This document shows, piece by piece, positions 15,168 to 17,977 of a stretch of DNA of 17,977 nucleotides. The position numbers and the translations under genes were made by a program. Source of the stretch: CAIVAT01 sp037139855 (GTDB lineage Bacteria; Bacteroidota; Bacteroidia; Bacteroidales; FEN-979); NCBI GenBank assembly GCA_037139855.1, contig JBAXFM010000085.1:1-17977 (forward strand). The letters are read 5' to 3'. Below the pieces are notes generated by a model. That model was not told where the DNA came from. It ran no database searches and saw only the letters and a program-made list of their open reading frames with translations. Each line of letters starts with the position of its first letter. The first letter of the stretch is position 1.

Positions 15168-15203
15168 TTGGTTAAACCGTTTGATTAATCTGTTTGGTTA
15201 AAC
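15168..15203 (+). promoter_or_regulatory. Three tandem 13-bp repeats, likely TetR operator
   Basis: TTGGTTAAAC (15168-15177), TTGATTAATC (15181-15190) and TTGGTTAAAC (15194-15203) recur with an exact 13-bp period. The outer two are identical and the middle one differs at two positions. The third copy ends at the base before the tetR ATG. The units contain dyads: GTTT...AAAC in the third and the perfect palindrome GATTAATC in the second. The position, between the -7 box and the start codon, suits autorepression by the TetR protein encoded directly downstream. Confidence 0.7.
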
Positions 15204-15818
15204 ATGGAAATTCCGATTACAACAACCGAAGAACGCATCCTTGAAGCCGCAAAAAAGGTCTTTCACTGCAAAGGTTTTGACGGCGCACGCATGCAGGAGA
15301 TCGCTGATGAAGCCGGAGTTAACAAATCACTGGTACATTATTATTATCGGAATAAAGATAACATTTTTCAGGCTGTGTTTGAAGATGCATTTTCCTCGCT
15401 TATCGGGAAATTGAATGAAATTTTCTTCTCCGACCTTCCATTCACTTCCAAAATTGAAACTTTTATCGGCTATTATATCACGTTTCTTTCGCAAAATTCT
15501 TACCTGCCCTTATTTATTCTGAATGGATTGTACTCAAAACCGGAACAGATCAAGGCCATGCTTTTAAAAAATCATCTGTCGCCGGAAAGGCTGATGGATC
15601 AGATACGCAAACAAACCCGGGAAGAATTGGGCCTGGATGTTGACCCATTCCACGTTTTGATCAACATACTGGCCCTTAGCATTTTTCCGGTGGTTGCAAA
15701 ACCGTTGATCGAAACAATCTTCGGTTTTTCGGAAGTACAACTCAATCAATTTTACGAAGAAAGGAAAAAAGTAGTTCCGGAATTTATTCTTAATGCATTA
15801 AAAAACTATGAAAAATGA
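15204..15818 (+). CDS. TetR/AcrR-family transcriptional regulator
   Basis: This is a one-component repressor of the TetR/AcrR family with 204 residues. The N-terminal helix-turn-helix is typical: ERILEAAKKVFHCKGFDGAR, then MQEIADEAGVNKSLVHYYYR with the recognition helix at about 38-48, then KDNIFQAVFEDAF. The C-terminal ligand-binding domain (about 60-204) is helical and not assignable to a ligand. It overlaps the tolC gene by four bases (ATGA), so regulator and efflux genes are co-transcribed and coupled. It most likely represses its own operon through the repeats just upstream and is released by a substrate of the pump. The arrangement resembles other TetR-controlled efflux loci such as E. 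coli CecR/YbhG, by analogy only. Confidence 0.93.
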   Translation: MEIPITTTEERILEAAKKVFHCKGFDGARMQEIADEAGVNKSLVHYYYRNKDNIFQAVFEDAFSSLIGKLNEIFFSDLPFTSKIETFIGYYITFLSQNSYLPLFILNGLYSKPEQIKAMLLKNHLSPERLMDQIRKQTREELGLDVDPFHVLINILALSIFPVVAKPLIETIFGFSEVQLNQFYEERKKVVPEFILNALKNYEK

Positions 15819-17116
15819 ACATAGTACCTGAGTTCAGTCCCCTGAGAATGCCCATAATCATCCTGGCATTGACTTTTTCGGTTCCTATATGGGCACAGGA
15901 TTCGATCACCCTTGATGCATGTTATCAACAATTGCAAAAAACCTATCCGCTCACCCGGCAGGCCGACTTACTCGATAAATCAAGCGACCTGAGAACCAAA
16001 AACCTGAATAAAAACTACCTCCCCCTGATCAATGTCAATGGCAGCGCTTCCTGGCAGAATGAAGTCACAGAGGTCGTCATCTCGTTGCCCCCCCCGCTGC
16101 CCCATCTCCAGGGTCCCACCATCCCCAAAGACCAGTATAAGCTTACGCTTGATGTAAGCGAATCCATTTACGACGGCAACATAACAAACTATCAGAAAAA
16201 ACTGGAGAAATTCAATCTTACCGTCGATAAAAAAAATGTGGATGCCAACCTTTACCTGTTAAAGGACCAGGTAAACCAATTTTACTTCAGCATCCTGCTC
16301 ACGCAGGCAAATATTAAATTGCTACAAGAAACCCGTAAGCAGCTTGACTCGAAGTTGCACGAAGTCGAATCGGCTGTAATGAATGGGGCAACGCTCAAAA
16401 TGAATGCCGACCTTATCAGGGCGGAGATCATCAAACTTGAACAAAACGTTTATGAATTATCCATGGACCGAATTGCCAGCATCAGGATGCTTTCAGAACT
16501 GATCACCCTGCCGCTTGATGAAAAATCGGCGTTTACCACCCCTGTTATCAGCATTCCGGGCATGGATTACGAAAACAAACGCATCGAATTTGAACTGTAC
16601 GGCATTCAACGCGACAGGGTTAGTCTGATGAAAAACATGGTTACCACCAAATGGAACCCAAAACTATGGGCATTTGGCCAGTTTGGCGTTGGCAAACCAG
16701 GTTATAATTTCCTCTCAACCGATATTGCCCCAATGGTGATGGTCGGCGCTAAACTTACCTGGAATCCCTGGAACTGGAACGCAAATAAAAATGAGAAAAA
16801 GAATTTTGACATTCAGGGCGATATTTTAAAAAATCAACAGGAAGCCTTCGACAAAAATCTGCGGGTTACAACCCGGAAAAACCTGACCGATGTAACCAAA
16901 CTTACCGAACTGCTTGCCAAAGATGAAGAGCTGGTTGCACTAAGAGCAGGCATTACAAAAACGGCCTCCTCCCAAATGACAAACGGAGTGATTACTTCCA
17001 GCGACTATATTTTGCGTGTCAACGATGAAACCCAGGCCAGAATGGGTCTTGAAATTCATAAACTCCAGTTGATCAAGGCAAAGATCAGTTATTTGTATAA
17101 TATTGGTAAATTGTAG
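15815..17116 (+). CDS. TolC-family outer-membrane efflux protein
   Basis: This is an outer-membrane factor of the TolC/OEP family, expected to form the outer-membrane and periplasmic duct of a tripartite efflux pump with the fusion protein encoded next. The 433 residues match the family. The signal peptide ends near IWAQ; the annotated ATG overlaps the tetR stop, and a second in-frame ATG at 15848 would give a shorter signal (MPIIILALTFSVPIWAQ), so the exact start is uncertain. The mature protein begins with SITLDACYQQLQKTYPLTRQA, a standard OEP opening, and has two helical repeats with long coiled-coil helices (NQFYFSILLTQANIKLLQ; NGVITSSDYILRVNDETQA near the end). An insertion rich in proline (about 92-107) includes a run of eight C at 16088-16095. 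The fusion protein gene begins 41 bp downstream. Confidence 0.9.
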   Translation: MNIVPEFSPLRMPIIILALTFSVPIWAQDSITLDACYQQLQKTYPLTRQADLLDKSSDLRTKNLNKNYLPLINVNGSASWQNEVTEVVISLPPPLPHLQGPTIPKDQYKLTLDVSESIYDGNITNYQKKLEKFNLTVDKKNVDANLYLLKDQVNQFYFSILLTQANIKLLQETRKQLDSKLHEVESAVMNGATLKMNADLIRAEIIKLEQNVYELSMDRIASIRMLSELITLPLDEKSAFTTPVISIPGMDYENKRIEFELYGIQRDRVSLMKNMVTTKWNPKLWAFGQFGVGKPGYNFLSTDIAPMVMVGAKLTWNPWNWNANKNEKKNFDIQGDILKNQQEAFDKNLRVTTRKNLTDVTKLTELLAKDEELVALRAGITKTASSQMTNGVITSSDYILRVNDETQARMGLEIHKLQLIKAKISYLYNIGKL

Positions 17117-17156
17117 TTTTTTCCTGACGATCAGGTACCGTAAAAAAACGAATCCT

Positions 17157-17977
17157 ATGTGTGTGAAACATTATTTTCTTGGAATTTTAGCAGGCATGGC
17201 GCTGCTCTCTTCCTGCAACAGCGATAAAGACAAACCCGATGCCTATGGTTCTTTTGAAGCCACAGAGGTTACTGTTTCATCGCTTGCCAACGGAAAGATC
17301 ATGGTTTTTAACCTCGAAGAGGGGCAATTGCTTGATTCGAACCAGTTGATTGGTTTTGTGGATACCACCGACCTTCATTTGAAAAAATTGCAGATCATTG
17401 AACAAAAAAATGCCACAGGATCAAGAAAAGAAGATCTGGCTGCACAAATCGCCGTTCAGGAACAAAACCGTGAAAATATTTTAATAGAGAAAAACCGGGT
17501 AATTAAATTGCTCAAAGATGGCGCGGCAACCCAGAAACAACTCGACGACATCACCTCCAGCCTGAATATGATCGACAAGCAGGTTGCCTCTATTAAAAGT
17601 CAGTTCAGGGGCATTGAAGACCAGATCGGCAGCACGGAGCAACAAATTGCCCAGGTAAGAGAATCCATTAAAAACGCCCGCATTGTCAACCCGGTAAAAG
17701 GGACGGTGCTGACAAAATTCGCAGAAAACAACGAAGTAACTACCTTTGGAAAGCCGTTATACAAGATTGCCGATCTGCGTGAAATGCAACTTCGGGTATA
17801 TGTAAGCGGCGCTCAACTGCCTCATATAAAAATCGGCGACAAAGTGGAAGTCCGTATTGACAAAGATGAAAAAACCAATGCTACCATGGAAGGCGTTGTA
17901 AGCTGGATTTCACAAACCGCAGAATTTACGCCAAAAACCATTCAAACAAAAGAGGAACGTGTAAACCTTGTGTACGC
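17157..17977 (+). CDS. HlyD/RND-type membrane fusion protein, lipoprotein (partial, 3' end outside window)
   Basis: This is the periplasmic adaptor of an efflux pump, truncated by the window edge after 273 codons with the frame still open. The start is the ATG at 17157. The N-terminus is a lipoprotein signal, FLGILAGMALLSSC, with Cys20 as the lipidation site. Residues 28-75 form the first half of the lipoyl domain (GSFEATEVTVSSLANGKI, LEEGQLLDSNQLIGFVD). Residues about 76-178 form a long coiled-coil hairpin rich in Gln and Lys. The second lipoyl half (NARIVNPVKGTVLTKFAE) and the start of the beta-barrel (LRVYVSGAQLPHIKIGD) follow. It resembles YbhG-type adaptors used with ABC-2 exporters; an ATPase and permease gene would be expected next, which is inference. 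The substrate cannot be told from the sequence. Confidence 0.9.
   Translation, partial: MCVKHYFLGILAGMALLSSCNSDKDKPDAYGSFEATEVTVSSLANGKIMVFNLEEGQLLDSNQLIGFVDTTDLHLKKLQIIEQKNATGSRKEDLAAQIAVQEQNRENILIEKNRVIKLLKDGAATQKQLDDITSSLNMIDKQVASIKSQFRGIEDQIGSTEQQIAQVRESIKNARIVNPVKGTVLTKFAENNEVTTFGKPLYKIADLREMQLRVYVSGAQLPHIKIGDKVEVRIDKDEKTNATMEGVVSWISQTAEFTPKTIQTKEERVNLVY

Noticed and set aside
17123..17135. CCTGA-CGA-TCAGG hairpin between tolC and the adaptor gene
   Set aside because: The stem is only five pairs, is preceded rather than followed by the T-run, and lies within an apparent operon; it may be chance or a minor processing site.

Overview
The window looks like a chromosomal segment of a Bacteroidota bacterium. 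Four lines of evidence support this: a PorZ-type propeller protein with a type IX secretion (T9SS) C-terminal domain next to recO; a second protein with a T9SS sorting domain; a Wzc with a tyrosine/glycine tail behind a lipoprotein Wza; and several upstream regions carrying the Bacteroidota -7 promoter element TAnnTTTG instead of a sigma70 box. No rRNA, tRNA, CRISPR array or transposase was seen. Genes are densely packed, with stop/start overlaps (cysD/cysN, porZ/recO, tetR/tolC).

Layout. 1-5483 (+): the end of a polysaccharide export locus (wza-like lipoprotein, wzc-like tyrosine kinase) runs with 14 bp spacing into cysD-cysN, the two subunits of ATP sulfurylase. The arrangement raises the possibility that activated sulfate is made for the exported polysaccharide, but no sulfotransferase is visible. 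5595-8689 (+): porZ overlaps recO by one base. recO carries an in-frame insertion near its 3' end made of a GGT run, a perfect 28-bp palindrome and a third copy of the palindrome arm. 8719-10227 (+): lysS with its own -7 element. 10277-12319 (-): a secreted peptidylarginine deiminase of the Porphyromonas PPAD type, convergent with lysS, with the full catalytic set and a T9SS sorting domain. 12397-13251 (+): a CDF metal exporter, divergent from the deiminase across a 77-bp region that holds two opposed promoters. 13311-15113 (+): an MltD-like lytic transglycosylase with LysM repeats. 15204-17977 (+): a TetR regulator, a TolC-family outer-membrane factor and the start of a lipoprotein membrane-fusion protein, which is the front of an efflux operon cut by the window edge. 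Three tandem 13-bp repeats lie between the tetR -7 element and its ATG and look like an autoregulatory operator.

The most notable items are the repeat element accommodated inside recO, the PPAD-like T9SS cargo enzyme, the tetR operator array and the slippage-prone Tyr-Gly tail of Wzc. PorZ and the deiminase are linked through T9SS: PorZ is a component of the cell-surface attachment machinery for cargo proteins of the deiminase's kind. Everything here comes from reading the sequence; no database search was run.
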